Assembly (NCBI RefSeq): GCF_019925205.1 | Contig: NC_083566.1 | Coordinates: 17,546,001-17,610,000 of the forward strand | Source: Metopolophium dirhodum | Taxonomy: Eukaryota; Arthropoda; Insecta; Hemiptera; Aphididae | DNA: 64,000 bases | Direction of reading: 5' to 3' | Shown: positions 18,200-31,520 of the stretch, piece by piece | Numbering within the stretch: position 1 is the first letter of the stretch | Layout of the letters: each line of letters opens with the position of its first letter | Notes under the pieces: generated by a model | Told to the model about the DNA's origin: nothing | The model's input: only the letters and a program-made list of their open reading frames with translations | The model's database searches: none | Position numbers and translations under genes: made by a program

Positions 18200-19100
18200 C
18201 TAGCTGTCCCTCCCGGCGTTGCCCGGGTAAAAGTTACCTCAGGTGAAATAGTTATAAAAAGCCAATATTATAACTTATGTGTATAAGTTCGAGGACTATA
18301 TAAAAAATGCATTAATTGTATATATATTATAGCTGATCCCGTTCACTGCGTTGCTTGTTAAAATATGTACCAACTCTATAGGATTCAAACTTTGTTCAAT
18401 TCGTTTATTTAATATTCGGTGTATGATGTTCAAAAATTTTCATCGATCATCTTGAATATATAATTACCCGAGAGACACGCTTGTATGTATTGTATGTGTG
18501 AGACACATAGTATGTTTTCAGATAGGCAACCTGCGGTGGATTGCAGACTCCTCGAAGTGCGTACGTAATTACGAATGTGTTTTTAACACGTTGATATTAC
18601 GATGTGCATGTGTCGACAAATTGGTCTTGGGAATACCGCTTTTACTAAGCTACATAGCTACAGGTCGAAAATTATATTCATTATTCAATCATAACCAATA
18701 CCAACCTTACAATAAACAAAAATATATTATTATTTAGTTTCTGTTTTTACTGGACAGATGGCACCTACATCCAAATTTCCTACTTTTCCGGTGGATTTTC
18801 TTAAAATTATCTTACCTAAGAGTTAAGAACTTTCTCCTGACAATATTACGAACACAACAAAAAAAGAATAAGCCAAATCGGGGGTCAGGGAGGATCGAAT
18901 TAGTAGTGATTGTGGAAACCCAGAATGCTTGTCATGTTTCCAAGTCTACGTAACAGGCCATTATTTATAATAATTGATAACTCCTTTGTTTATTAAGTTA
19001 GAGAATCGATCAAATGCCATAAACCTTCTCCGCAATGAGCTCTTCAATTTAAAAAAAAATCATAACGGTCGGTTCAGTAGTTACCATTTATATATAAAGA
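18200..19100 (-). mobile_element. Helitron, non-autonomous, 901 bp
   Basis: On the minus strand it starts TCTTTATATATAAATGG and ends with a hairpin CCCGGGCAACGCCGGG, then AGGGACAG and CTAG. The flanking bases are A and T, as expected for Helitron insertion. The segment with GAACCGACCG near the 5' end is typical of insect Helitrons. No Rep/helicase ORF. Confidence 0.75.
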
Positions 19101-20049
19101 TATCTTATATATAAAAATCCCGTGTCACGTCTTTGTCCGGAATAAACTTCGAAACTACTGGACCGATCTTGATAAAATTTTTACAATGTGTGTAATTTGG
19201 CCGAACTTAAAGATGGTCTAAATTTAAAAGGGAGAGGATCAACCCCGGGAGGTGCTAAGACGGGAATTTTGAGATTTCAGATGGACATTTTTGTTTATAA
19301 ATGATTTCCATGAGTGACGTCGCGTCGTATAAAATGATTCGTTCTAGAAATTTCAAACAGAATTATAGTGGATCGTTTTAATTTGTTGCCACGAGAACAA
19401 ACAAACCATTTATTATATACATCGACGATTTGTTTTTGTACATATACATGTTCAATCAGTATTATTATTATTATGCGTCTATAAGCAATGATGGGTTTTT
19501 AAGCTATATAATAATAATAATCAGTGATGTAAATTGTATAATACAAATTGTTTAATATTGTATTATACAAACGTATTATAATATTATGTCATGTATAAAA
19601 AAATAAAATACAAATGGTATAAAAAAAAATTGTGATAAATGGTAGATCAATAATAAAGAGAAAATATACGCAACACATAATGTTTCAACTGATAACAGTA
19701 ATACAACGACGGAGCACGGCCACACAAGTAACATGGTTATTATAGTAGGTGGTAGTCACCGTCATATAGGAAAGATATTATAAAGATCAACACCAAAGGA
19801 CTATTCTAGTCATAGATCTACTAATCTAAGTTCTATGATTCTAGTCGTAAACATTTGTAAATCGTTCTTATATAGTAGTCTGATATCTTACTGATAACTG
19901 ATAAGTCATAAGTCATAATCGTGGACACTACACCTAAGACCGTATAGTGTAATATTCTACTAAATTCTAATAATAATATTTAACTACCTACAGGCTACAA
20001 GTTACAATTAATTGAAGTTACTAAACGTTAGTTACTGTTTGTTTTTACT

Positions 20050-20205
20050 ATGGGTCGACCTTCAAAGCAAAAAGCTATTGTTGACAAATATTTTACCGAG
20101 TATTATGTTGGAAATATTGAAAAACGAAAATGCTTATTTTGTAAAGAGGCTTATGTCTATAATTCATTTCGTTTGGCAAATAATTTTAATATGTCTAAAA
20201 ACTGA
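20050..20205 (+). pseudogene. BED-type zinc-finger fragment of a hAT transposase
   Basis: The ORF encodes 51 residues starting MGRPSKQKAIVDKYF and containing CLFC, the first cysteine pair of a BED finger, then a region where the His residues should be but are lost (LANNF). This is the usual first exon of hAT-type transposases or ZBED proteins. It stops at TGA with no recognisable continuation downstream. It lies inside the Helitron, which often capture gene pieces; a separate decayed hAT insertion is the alternative. Confidence 0.45.
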
Positions 20206-21153
20206 TTCAAAAAAGTAAACACTTACTAATTAAATAATTACATAGGTACTAATTAAAATTACTGCAAATATTAAAACCTAATACTCAAAACTTAGAACCA
20301 ATATATTTTCATATATATTCTATTAGGTAGGTAGTTATTAATTTATTACCAGACTGCCATTACATAATTTAATGATCAAAATGCTTTATTATTCATCAAT
20401 AAACTGGAATATTATTGATATTACATTCTTATTACACTCTGGTAGCTATATATTTAACAATTATCTAAACTGTATATGATTTTTTAAAAATACTGTATTA
20501 TGTGCGTATAATTATGATTACCTTTTATCTATTAAATAGATTTTTGGTCTAATTATCTTTATGTAGGTAGATGAAAATATATTTATCTGGACCCAACGTT
20601 GCGGCCACGCCTATACAACAATAATTGTGTGAATCTGCGTTTATTGAGTAAAAAATTATCACGTTGTTGTCTACAAATATAGTTAATAACAATTCCTTTT
20701 AAAAGTTTTTGATTGTGATATTTGGTACCTCTTGCCATTGTTATTACGACGTATATGGTTTAGGGTTGTGGGTATTGAAATCGGATACCAGTATCGCGGC
20801 ATTAGATTTGTTATAGCAATAAATGACCTATGACTAATATTGTAATAATACTAATTACTAAACACGTTTACGTCGAAATCAAATATCGTATTTGGTTTTT
20901 GACTGTGAGCATGTATACGCAGCGTGACTATAATTATTTTATCCTAAAGAGGGACACTTAAAAAAGGTGGTACATAAATACATAAGAATTGCAAATATTT
21001 TTCATTTTATTCATTATAAGCAAATTAGACAAATACCTACTATACATCTTAAAATATTCATGTTCTTATTTTAGATTAAGGGTCTCGGTTCTCCACACAT
21101 ATATTTTTTCAGCTCACAAACAAGGCATTTTTTTTCGCTTATATAAGTGGTTG

Positions 21154-21845
21154 CAGGGGCGTATACAAGGGGGGGATGTGGGGGTCAGATCCCCCCCCAA
21201 TAGGCCTTTTTTAAAATTTTATAAAATAGTGTTCTTAATGACTTAATGTAAGGAAATTACAAGGAAAAAAAATGGCAAGGATTTTTTGTAAATTTTTATT
21301 TTAACACATTCAACAATTAATTAAAAATAATTTACTTAATATTAATCAGTAATCATATATTTATTTCATATTCATATAATCGTATTATGTGATATTTGAT
21401 AATATGTATATTATATATACAAGTATAATAAATTATTATAAGATAATAATATGTGGCAGACCAGCCACGGGCCGTCGCCAGTCGCCACTGTCACCGATAT
21501 CAACGCGGCGGAGACGACGCCCGCATGTCCGTGCGTATAATAATACATTTTCCTATACATTAGAAAAAGAAATATAAAAATAGCTAAAAATAGCTTAAAT
21601 AATAAATATTATTATCTAAAAACAAAAATCAATCACAAATATTATGTCAGTTGTACGAACAAGTCATAACTACATATAACTACTTGTAGAATTTAAAATA
21701 AAATGTATTGAATATATATATGTTTTATCATTTATTAGGTATTTAAATGTGCACATACCTAGGTTTAGGTATTTTTGTTCCATAATAATTTGTTTGCAAC
21801 TGATCCCCCCCCCCCCCCCATACAAAAGTTATGTATACGCCACTG
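21154..21845. mobile_element. hAT MITE, 692 bp, with 8-bp target duplication
   Basis: Ends CAGGGGCGTATACA and TGTATACGCCACTG are inverted repeats. AGTGGTTG flanks both sides (21146-21153 and 21846-21853). Poly-G and poly-C tracts sit just inside the ends. No transposase. Confidence 0.85.
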
Positions 21846-22119
21846 AGTGGTTGCCATTAGTTACATAATATTATATTACTATTATAGTTTATAATTAGTA
21901 GAAATATGGCATATACATTTTTTTACAAATATATTTATAAAAAAAACAGATCTTTGGCACAGGGAATACCGGGATGGACAGCTAGTATTATATAATATGT
22001 GAATTATTTTTACTAAAAATTAATTCAATCTACCTTATTATACCTATTACTAGCAAAATATATTAGGTACTAATACCAATATAAATATATATAAAAATAC
22101 CCTTGTGCGGTCGTTTTTA

Positions 22120-22690
22120 CACATTTTAAAGTTGGAAGGTTTGAGTTCAGTAGAGCCAAACAAGTTAAATACCTGGGTTCAATATTAACTGAAAAAAATG
22201 AGACTGACAAAGAAATAGCATCAAATTCTTCTATAGACTCACCAATATACTAGGATTACAATCTATTTCAATAGAAATGAAGATACAACTATATAATATA
22301 ACCTTAATACGCCCAGTTATCACTTATGGGGCTGAGGCATGGCCATTAGAAAGACTGAAGAAAGGAAATTTTTGTTTTTTGAAAGGAAAGTCTTAAGGAA
22401 GATTTTTGGATCTGTGAAGGACAGAGAAACGGAGTAGTAGAGAACAAGAAAAAATGAGGAACTGTAAAGGTGGTTCCGGAAAGAAAATATATTAAGCGTA
22501 ATCAGAAAACGAAGACTTCAGTGTGCTGGACATGCTATGCGAAGTCAGAACCATTTCATAAGGATGAGAACCCAGTTGGTTAGAGCGGCCACTGGGAAGA
22601 CCAAGATTGAGGATTAGATGTGAGATGGGATGGTCTCGATGGCCGGAAAACCCAAGAAAAAGAAGAAGAAGAAGAAGAAGAAGAATAAAA
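22120..22690 (+). pseudogene. Decayed LINE reverse-transcriptase C-terminus
   Basis: Broken frames still encode family signatures: KYLGSILTE, then TLIRPVITYGAEAW split by frame changes, ERKVLRKIFG, and RRLQCAGHAMR, in the order found at the end of non-LTR retrotransposon reverse transcriptases. It ends in an (AAG)n tract at about 22,661-22,683, a likely 3' tail. Several stops make it a relic. Confidence 0.75.
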
Positions 22691-22924
22691 TACCCTTAGA
22701 AATATAGTAGGCTGAGGTCTTCGTTGTGAATCGTTTTTTATTGAACACAATGGTCAATATTTATTTAATTCAAAATTATTTGTTGTAGTGATTATAAATG
22801 TACATTGTAGTTGCGTAATAATCACCACGATATATAAGCACTAGTGCTTAAATCTCCAGCTGTTTTATTTAACTTTAATACCGATTATAAATATTCATAT
22901 TTTATTCAAGATTCAGTAGACACT

Positions 22925-23065
22925 TTTCAAGTATGGGAATCATGGGTCGATGGGCAATCATACTATCTAAAGCCGTAGTCATGATAGGTTCAAGAGTCAT
23001 GATAGAGCTATGAATCATGATAGGTTCATGAGTCATGAGTCATAAGTCATGACTCATGACTTATC
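22925..23065. repeat. Nested ATCATGA/TCATGAC simple inverted repeats
   Basis: TCATGA-type words recur about ten times and the stretch 23030-23070 is locally palindromic (GAGTCATAAGTCATGACTC). Just before it, GGGCAATCATACTATCT resembles the TIR of the MITE at 53045-53335. Confidence 0.5.
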
Positions 23066-23092
23066 ACTGTTTGTTTACAACGGTAATCGGTA

Positions 23093-23790
23093 AAAGACGA
23101 CACGGAAAAAAGCTACATGTAAAAAACGACAAGGTAAAAAACGTCAAATGTAATTTACTCAGAAATCACAAATATTAGTGACTAATTTTATTGTAGGCTG
23201 TTACCATTGTCATTCCTCTATAATATGGGTATTTATAACAAAAATCATATTGGAAGTGGCAATTAATGACAAATAAAAATTAGCCCAAAATGCAATTCAA
23301 ATTACGAACAAAAATATATGCAGAATTATTACACAATAAACTCAAACTATATGTGAAGAATATTTAAGTGGGAAAAATGGAAAATAGATATAGAAACCAA
23401 CTTTTTTAATAGCAATAGCATATTTTACTATACGATATGTATGATTTCTTTTTTATTATTATGTAGGTAGTAGGTACCTTATTTATATATATATATATAT
23501 TTTGTATAAAACTTGATCATTGACTAAAACTAATGATTGTGATTTTTAAGTTACTGAATATTTAAGTGGTGAAAGAGACGAAACAAATTTTTAACAGCTA
23601 TTGCATAATATAAGTAGTACCAGCTACTATACGATGTTTGTGATTTATTATAATTGTTATTTACCAATTTATAATTTTGATAAAGTCTTGATAATTTACT
23701 TAAAACTAATATTTGGGATTTTTAAGTAAAATGTATTTGATTTTTTTTACTTTGACGTTTTTTGCTGTGTCGTTTTTTTCTAGATTAGTT
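23093..23790. mobile_element. Candidate TIR element of about 700 bp
   Basis: AAAAAACGACA...GTAAAAAACGTCAAA near 23090-23145 is inverted near 23747-23785 (TTTGACGTTTTTTGC...TGTCGTTTTTT). The interior is AT-rich with two related halves. No ORF and no certain target duplication. Confidence 0.45.
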
Positions 23791-24405
23791 CACAACACTA
23801 TGTGTAGTGTAGTAAATAATGATATGCGTTTCCGCATACCATTAGTTAAACTTAAATATAGACTTCAATATAATATGTATAACATAGTCTTACTGTTCAT
23901 CATATTATATTTCATAGGATATATGTAATATCAATATTTTTTTTTTTATAACAATCACATAACGATACACAAAAACATGCGCAAATCGAAATAAGATACA
24001 GCCTGTAATCTATATATTAATTACTTATTTTTATAGTATTTATAATATTATGTGCAATTGTCCCGATCAACTATCGGATTTACGATCCCGAAACTTCTTC
24101 GACAAAGAACAAACAATGAGCATCCGGAGGCTATTCAAAAATAATATCTTCTTCAGGCTATTTATAAATCAATAATAGTCCATTGTTCTTTTGTTTGCCA
24201 GTTTCGTATAAATACTTTGAGTAGTCGTGATTGTTGGGAAAACTGTGAGAGATCAATTGTAGCTTTTTGCCTCCGTATTATTTATTCATAGTTTCAAAGG
24301 AAATGTGTATAGGTACATGTACATGTATATTTTTGTTAGTGTAATAATCAGTATTACAAATGTATTATATAATATATATTGAACAGTAAGATACATTAAG
24401 ACTAT

Positions 24406-25215
24406 TGTTATAAACTAGCAATTGGATTAATCGCTTAGCTTATAATTTGCAGGTAGCAAGACCGTTGGTAAAGGGTTTCTTGGGTAAGTTGACAAAATAA
24501 TTAGACTTTGTTGAAAAGTTAAGTTGTATATTTAAAATTCTTCTTCATAAAATGCTCTAAGTTCAAATTGACAACATTGTTATACTGTCTCTCGTGAAGG
24601 TGCTCGTATGTACGACGGTAAATCACGTCTAATCTACAAGCCGTTTCAGGTCTGGTTTTATAGGGCCTCATGCTCTCCTACCATCCCCCTGATCCATCGA
24701 TATATCCGTAGACCTCACAGGACGTTCTTCAATTTATTATCTATACATTCCCACGCCTGGCTATTCCAAGAATCGTATCCCATTACCATATTTTCAATAT
24801 ATGCTATACGCCATCCGTTAATATTTAGATACTGTGCATTATTTATGTATATATGTTATAAGTAATAACCATATATCATATCATATTCATATAATGATGA
24901 TTATATTTCTTCTGTAGGCTTTTTTTAATAGTTGTTCAGAAAATCAGAAATACGTACTACGTTTTGATTACTCTATTTAAATATTAATTCTGGGTGCTTG
25001 GCTATCTGGTTACTATTTTCTTAACCTGTTCAGGTGAGATTGTAGGACCTATTGAAATGCGGTTCCAAGATCGTATCGCCCTCTCGTTATATTCCCACAG
25101 CGTATTTTAATAGGATTTATGACATTGATTTATATATCTAAATTACTATAATATGCTATTCCTTAAGCCGAAACGATCACAATAATATAGTATGTATATT
25201 ATTGGGTTCGTTACA
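24406..25215 (-). mobile_element. Solo LTR, family A, 810 bp
   Basis: As displayed it runs TGTTATAAAC ... CCGTTACA-type end (GTTCGTTACA), with CTAT on both sides (24402-24405 and 25216-25219). The TATA box and polyadenylation signal are on the minus strand, giving the orientation. A 4-bp duplication suggests a Ty3/gypsy-type integrase. No internal region. Confidence 0.85.
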
Positions 25216-25468
25216 CTATATCTTAAATTGTTTAACTGAAGATGTGTGGAAACGCATATATAATTACAGTAGGATGTATTTTTGATAGATTTTATTAATT
25301 ATTATCATATATTTAAAATAATTGGCCTGGTGATGTATTTTTATTAAATTTTAAGTTTTAATTATTCATATTTGATTACTCATGCAATAATTATTTTAGC
25401 TAAAATCAATTTTAGTTTTCTTAAGTTTAAATGCTAGGTAGGTACATGAAAATACATTAATCGTTATA

Positions 25469-25710
25469 CTTATTTAATTAAAATAATTATTTTAGTTTAT
25501 ATATTTAATTGGTATACAATTAATTTAATTGTCTTAAATCTTTAAATGTCACATGATAAAATAATATGTATATAATTTCATTATACTATTATTTAATTAA
25601 AATAATTATTTTAGTCTATATTATATTAAATATTTAATTGGTATAAAATTAGTTTAATTGTCTTTAAATCTGTAAATGTTACATGGTGAAATAATATGAA
25701 TGTAAAATTA
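25469..25710. repeat. Tandem duplication of a 119-bp AT-rich unit
   Basis: TTTAATTAAAATAATTATTT at about 25473 recurs 119 bp later, with the following ATTTAATTGGTAT...GTCACATG block. Two copies only. Confidence 0.7.
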
Positions 25711-25882
25711 AATTATAGTTATTTATTGTAATAATATAAATTATACAGTAGACTCGTATACAGTGTTAGGACTTATCTAGATAAATTATCAAGATAATTA
25801 TATTTTTATCTTTTATCTTATCTAGATAAATAAATATTAGTTATCTAAGTATTTATTTTAGATAAAAATTTAACTTATCTAG

Positions 25883-26200
25883 TGTAATGATCTAGCAATT
25901 GGGTTAACTGCTTAGTTCATAAAGTTGCAGGAAGCAAGACTGATTGTAGAGGATTTCTTCAGGTAGAGTTGATAAATAATTTAGACTGGTTGAAAGTTAT
26001 TTGTTTATTGAAAATACTCTAAGTACCTACAATTTGACAAGTTGTTGCGTTGTCATTCATAAAGGTGCTCGCCTGTACTGTGGTGTTACACGTCTGATCT
26101 ACAGGCTGTTTCGGGTCTGGTTTTATAGGGCCTCCTGCTCTCCTACTTCCCCCCTAGTCTATCGACTTATCTGCGGATTCCACAGGACGTTGTTCAATTA
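25883..26200 (-). mobile_element. Diverged family A LTR fragment
   Basis: TGTAATGATCTAGCAATTGG aligns with the LTR end at 24406, followed by the CAGGAAGCAAGAC, AAGGTGCTCGC and TTTTATAGGGCC blocks. It breaks off near 26,200 where an opposed LTR piece begins. Confidence 0.65.
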
Positions 26201-26224
26201 ATCATAATATATATATATATATAT

Positions 26225-26660
26225 TAATACACATAATATATTATTGTGATCGTTCCGCCTTCAGCTACATTTGGCAACATAAAAACTAGATAAACAATGG
26301 CACATTAATTCGACTAGATAAATCAAAGTCATATATGCGAATAGAAAACCTATGGAAAGATACCGAGAGGGCAATGCGAATCTTGTTATCTCATTACTAC
26401 AATCTCACCTTAAATTATGAATGTATGAATATAACAATTAAATCTTATCTTGTTATCCATTGCAATAGGTACTACAATCTCACCTTAAATTATAAATGCA
26501 TGAATATAACAATTAAATATTGTTATGGAATATGCATATGTATATATATGTATGTAGTGCATAGTATCTAGAATGTAACGGATGGTGTATAACATATATG
26601 CAAACACGATAACAGGATACGATTCTCGGAATAACCAGACGTGGAAATGTATCAATTTAC
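26225..26660 (+). mobile_element. Family A LTR U3 fragment
   Basis: TATTATTGTGATCGTTCCGCC matches the U3 start of the LTR at 40347 (offset about 25), and GATACGATTCTCGGAATAACC at 26,620 matches further in. Within it a 75-bp unit is duplicated at 26396-26545. Confidence 0.55.
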
Positions 26661-28524
26661 AAGATAATTTTTTTGGTGAAAATTAGCTAGATCTGTTCGA
26701 AAATATTTCATTTTTATTATCATTATCTGAGGCACAACTTGTACGTAAAATAACATCCAGGGCTAAAAATATATGACGTTATTCTGAAAAGACTATAAAT
26801 TATTCCTATTTAGTACGTATTACCTACTTCTTAGTAATTAATATTCTGTATTCGGTTAATAATATATAATATAATATACTAATTAATTTATGTAATTAGC
26901 CTATATTAGTATATTAACCAACATAAAACTAACCTAACCTTTTTAGTGTCAAAAAGGTTGGGAAACACTGATCTAAAGGATAAACCTAACCGGGATTAAG
27001 CAATATTATAATTCTTGGTGGATTTTATGAACAAGAAACTATACCGCCATCCATTTTAGCGGTATAATATCTGACTTCACCCGTGAAAAAATATAAAATA
27101 TATCTTGGTCAAAATCAGACAAAATGTATCTTGGTTTTAGTGCACCTAGGACCTTAGTTTACGGGTGAATTGGCGTCGGTGTATGTCATTTTGTGAACTA
27201 ATTCTACTGGGATGGACAATTCGTCTGTGGTGGCCTGTATGTTGATCGTCTGGACATAAGAGGTATAGATACCGTGAGAAATCTATTTTTAGATGACTTG
27301 ACTTTTAGTAACTCTGAGCTGAATAAAAGATTTTAGTGTAGTAGTTCTGGTAAGAAAACGAATATGGCGTAGGAACTGAGACGATTTTTAATCACTTATT
27401 TCTTCCTCACTAATAATATTAAGCATACACGTCGTGTTTCTTCAGATTCCATGGGAAATTCTCACTAGCTTGGTCGCATTGTGTAAAGAAACCACACAAT
27501 TGACTTTGGTGTCTTCAATAGTAATTTTAGAAATAGGGAACTGTGATTCAACTTTAGAGAACCTTATGCCTACATGGTCATTCTGCCCAAAACGCTGATG
27601 AGTTTGATCACCGGCGATTGTTGCGAAAATTGGGCCGTTTAAAGCCGGATTTCTATGCATGTAAGGCTACCCCAATCGTTTCTTTGTTTCGTCTGATTCC
27701 TATTAATTTTATCCATTTAATCATTCTTCTCTTATGATAATACTTTTTTTTATTTGAAATTAAGGCTTTGATAACTGAGGTCATTTTAGGTACTGTTGGT
27801 TTGAACACGTGTGTGTATGTGTGGCAAAAATCTGTCACTGAAAATTCCGAGTGGTCATCCATCCGGGAAATAGTGACACCTGCTGGTGCGTACACTCAGA
27901 GCACTTTCATGACTGAATGCAAACACCGCGCCACAACGAGCCACATGTATTATAATGTCTATATATAGTCTATTATAAACTTAAAGGTAACAGCATATTA
28001 TATTCTGTGGTTTGATGGAATTTTTTTTATATTTTAATAACATCAACAAAAATTATTCGTATGCAGCTGCGTACATAAAACTGTATAAAATAAACAATGT
28101 TATGAGGAGATATTTCCTGCAGTCGTTATAATAAATATCCTGAAACGTAAAGTACCCTACCTATGTCAATATTTAATAAGTTTATAACTATTTAGACATT
28201 TAACCGGACACAGATAAAACCCATGTTTATTAATAAATAATTTTCATCCTGTCATTAGGAGATATTTCCTGTAATTTGTCTTCAAATTTCATACATATTG
28301 GTACCTTACGACCCACAGATAAATTTAAAGTCACTATATACAATATATACATACAACAACACCATCGTGTTATGTAAAAATTACAGCGGAATTTTTGGAG
28401 CAGATATTTTTGTTAATGGGTAATTTTCTAAGATTCATATTAGACAATAGTCCTGCCTCAAAAGTACAAACGAACCTTATTTCTGGAAATCAATATTTAC
28501 AAATGATCTAGTTATAGTGATGGA
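26661..28524. other. Dispersed-repeat DNA, no gene supported
   Basis: The stretch TCTTCAATAGTAATTTT near 27,512 also occurs near 30,739, so the segment includes an older copy of the element at 30607-31406. Small ORFs on both strands at 27,442-27,968 overlap each other and I recognise none. Confidence 0.4.
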
Positions 28525-29060
28525 TGTAGCGATCTCCTGCGTACAGGTAATATTGATGAGATATAGGATGAGGTAGAGTTGTAATAAATTGCGTAGACTG
28601 ATTAATTTATTAATTTATTTTATTTAAATGTTTTAAAATGTAGTGTGACAATAATATTTCTAAGTGTTTAGAAAATTGACGATTTAACTCGTTTATTTTC
28701 TAAGTCTAAAATATTGCAAATCGAAATATTTTAGGTACAAACTAATAAATTTAAAAGAAGGTCTGGCGTGAAGATGCATGCTCGCATTTGCTTGTTAAAA
28801 TCACGTTTGAAATTCGACCGGTCATGTTTTTCCTATATAAAGTATCCCCTCTATTTCTTGTCGCTTACGATAAGTGTTGTTGCTCCCACGGTCGTGGGGG
28901 TCAATGCCCAGAATTAGTTTTTACTACCTACGGTCATACACGTGTGGCCGTGTATTGGCAGCTGTATTTCGTTGCTACACACGTATTACAATATCTAAAT
29001 GGCATATCCTATGATAAATACGGAGTTCTGTTAATCGTGCATTCTTGGCATAGTGACAAA
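28525..29060 (-). mobile_element. LTR, family D, one end clear
   Basis: Begins TGTAGCGATCTCCTGCGTACAGG and contains GTCTGGCGTGAAGATGCATG and TCCTATATAAAG (read on minus as TATATAGG), the same module as in the other LTRs. The 5' end on the minus strand was not located, so the right boundary is a guess. Confidence 0.5.
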
Positions 29061-29080
29061 TTAGAATAGTGCAATAATAA

Positions 29081-30606
29081 CTAAGCCCAAAGACTTTCCC
29101 ACAGTGTATATTATATTCTGGCCCTCGCATCGCTGTTCTTCGCGGTTGACCTTTTCTACCATCTGTGGTCTATGCAGTTGTTAATAATAACCATCTGCTT
29201 TCTCAAGGTCTGTTATATGGCAAGATGATCTCTAATGTTATAATTATGTGTAAGGCGAAGTATGTAGCCATCATTTCCGTTCCCGAGGTTATTGACTGTT
29301 TATAAATTGTAATCATAATACTGTAATTTACACATCTTATATGTATGTGGAAAGCGAGTCATCAGTATGTAGCATTGAGTATTAGAGGGAAAAATTCATA
29401 ATGGAAGAATACTATTAAATCGCGTAGATCTTATAGGGTCTTGAACTGTCCAAATCCTACTATGTACTATTCTTCAATCAAGACGTTATCTGCCTATAAT
29501 ATTATTATGTCCTTCATAAATATTATACATCATGACATGTCTAAAAAACTAATTATAGTTTGTATAATAAATATGAATTAAAATGAACAGCAAATGTATA
29601 CAGTATTACAGTTCTATTTTATTTTAATTATTCAAGAATGTAAGGAAGGGAAGACCGAAAAAATATCTTGAGAAAATAATATTCTTTTATATAAACCATG
29701 TACATCTTGTAATTTATCATATTATATGGTAACAACTGTCTTCCAAAAACCGGTAAGTAATATACCTATTATATGTTTAGCTGCGTAAATTACCTATTAT
29801 TATTTAATGACCTTATAAAAACAAGTAGGTACTACATCAGTACATCATCATAAATTATAAATTATAATTATAAAATAAAATTATAGATTATAATTTTATA
29901 ATTTTATTTGTTTTATACTTTTATCAGATGTTATCAAAGATTATACCTATATGAATTGTCAGCATTAATTACAAGGTGCACTGATAGGGACTTGTTCTTA
30001 AAAAATATACCTATTATAATATTTTATTTTATTACGAACCTTTTCATTTCTGGTAATACTTTAGGCGTAACCTAAAACGTGTTTTGTTGTTACTTATCTT
30101 TTGCCAGTCAGTCTAAACGTTATAAAACACAAAACAGAATCAGACACACAACGAGAGTAGTTATAAATTTAATTTTAGGATTATATAATGTTATAACTTA
30201 TAAATATCCTTATCTTATGCGAACACACAAGGGAGTCTGAAATACACAAGACATCACTACATCAGATGTATTCTAGAGTCACTTGTCAGAACTGTTTTAA
30301 ATGTTATTATATATTACCTACACATTATTCTCTATAAATTTAAACTAAAAAATTGTTAATTTGAAGCAACATAACAAGCCTTTTCATCTTTCTCGAACAA
30401 ATTTGCGCACAAAAGGGCTTGTCCACTGTATCGTATCCATTACAATAATATTTCTACCTATATTCATGAGCTCAAAAGGTAGTCCCTAAATATGCACCAA
30501 GGCACTAAATCTGAATGTATTTAGTGTTGGGATGGTGATTAACAATATAAGGTAATAACCTACGATTATCATATTCTGCGTATAAAACCTAAAATGTAGT
30601 TTTTTA
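29081..30606. other. AT-rich intergenic DNA
   Basis: I see no gene, TIR or RNA signature. Local palindromes such as the TAAATTATAAATTATAATTAT stretch at about 29,850-29,910 are simple AT repeats. Confidence 0.5.
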
Positions 30607-31406
30607 GATTCTGAGCGAAGCGATGAATGTATTGATTCTACAATGATGCGTGTTTTTTTTTTATTTTTTTTTTTATTTTATTTTTTATTTTTGTGTCTGT
30701 CATCACCTTTTAGGACAGTAAAAGTGCTTGGATTTTCTTCAATAGTAACTTTTCTGATAGGAAAGTGAATCTAGTTGGTACTTTGGGGGGTCAAAAGTAA
30801 AAATTTCCCAGTAGTTTCCAAACGCGACGTGAAAAACAAAAGAAAAATTAATTATTTTTACGCAAAATCAGTTTTTGAGAAAATCGATGTTGGTTTTTGG
30901 TGCAACTCTAAAACAAATGACCGTAGATGCTTGAAAATTCAATCTTGAATGTTCATATTAGCATTTTCTATACACCATAAAATGTTGAAAATATTTTGAC
31001 TCTTTTTGAGCTGTTTACGGACATTGTCAGTTTTCAATTTTTATAGTTTTTTTTTCTATAAATATCAATAAATTTTTATTTGTTGGGTAAAAAAGCGTGA
31101 AAATTTAATATAAGGCTCCTGATATATCGTTCTAATAGCAGTTAAAAAATATTAAAAATACATAGGCACAATTTTTTTTTATAAGCATTTAAAGTTCAAA
31201 TTTTGACAACATTTATCAAATTTATAATTTATTAATTATTTTGTGGTTGAAAATGTATAAAATGTTTAACTTTTATGGCTAAAGATTGAAAATTTAAAAC
31301 AAGGCTCCGAGTAAATAGGTTATATATAAATTACTTTATTCACAATAATATCATCAAATATACTTGGTAAAATCATAGGCTGACTGACCGTTTTCGCTCA
31401 GAATCG
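30607..31406. mobile_element. TIR element with GATTCTGAGCGAA ends
   Basis: GATTCTGAGCGAAGCG at the left is inverted as CGTTTTCGCTCAGAATCG at the right, about 800 bp apart. The inside has long A/T runs and a CTTTTTGAGCTGTTTACGG-type block also found near 37,150. No ORF. Target duplication not certain. Confidence 0.65.
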
Positions 31407-31520
31407 TTTTTCTTATACAATGATATTATATCATTGAATTCAAATTTAACACCATCCATTACAGTGACCCACTTGTAACCTACTGTACAGCAGAGCGACA
31501 TCCACTTATCCACCTTTTTT
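31407..31520. repeat. Dispersed repeat with GTACAGCAGAG motif
   Basis: ATCATTGAATTCAAATTTAA and CAGTGACCCACTTGTAA...TACTGTACAGCAGAG recur inverted at about 37,380-37,440, and the first part recurs directly near 39,895. One family in several orientations. Confidence 0.6.

Larger units (their letters stand above)
19103..21985 (+). mobile_element. Helitron, about 2.9 kb, inserted head to head with the previous one
   Basis: Starts TCTTATATATAAAAATCC with ACTACTGGACCGATC 45 bp inside, and ends ATACCGGGATGGACAGCTAG, again between A and T. The 3' hairpin is decayed. It contains a hAT MITE (21154-21845) and a BED-finger ORF (20050-20205). No Rep/helicase coding is seen, so it is non-autonomous or the two ends belong to different copies. 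Confidence 0.6.
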
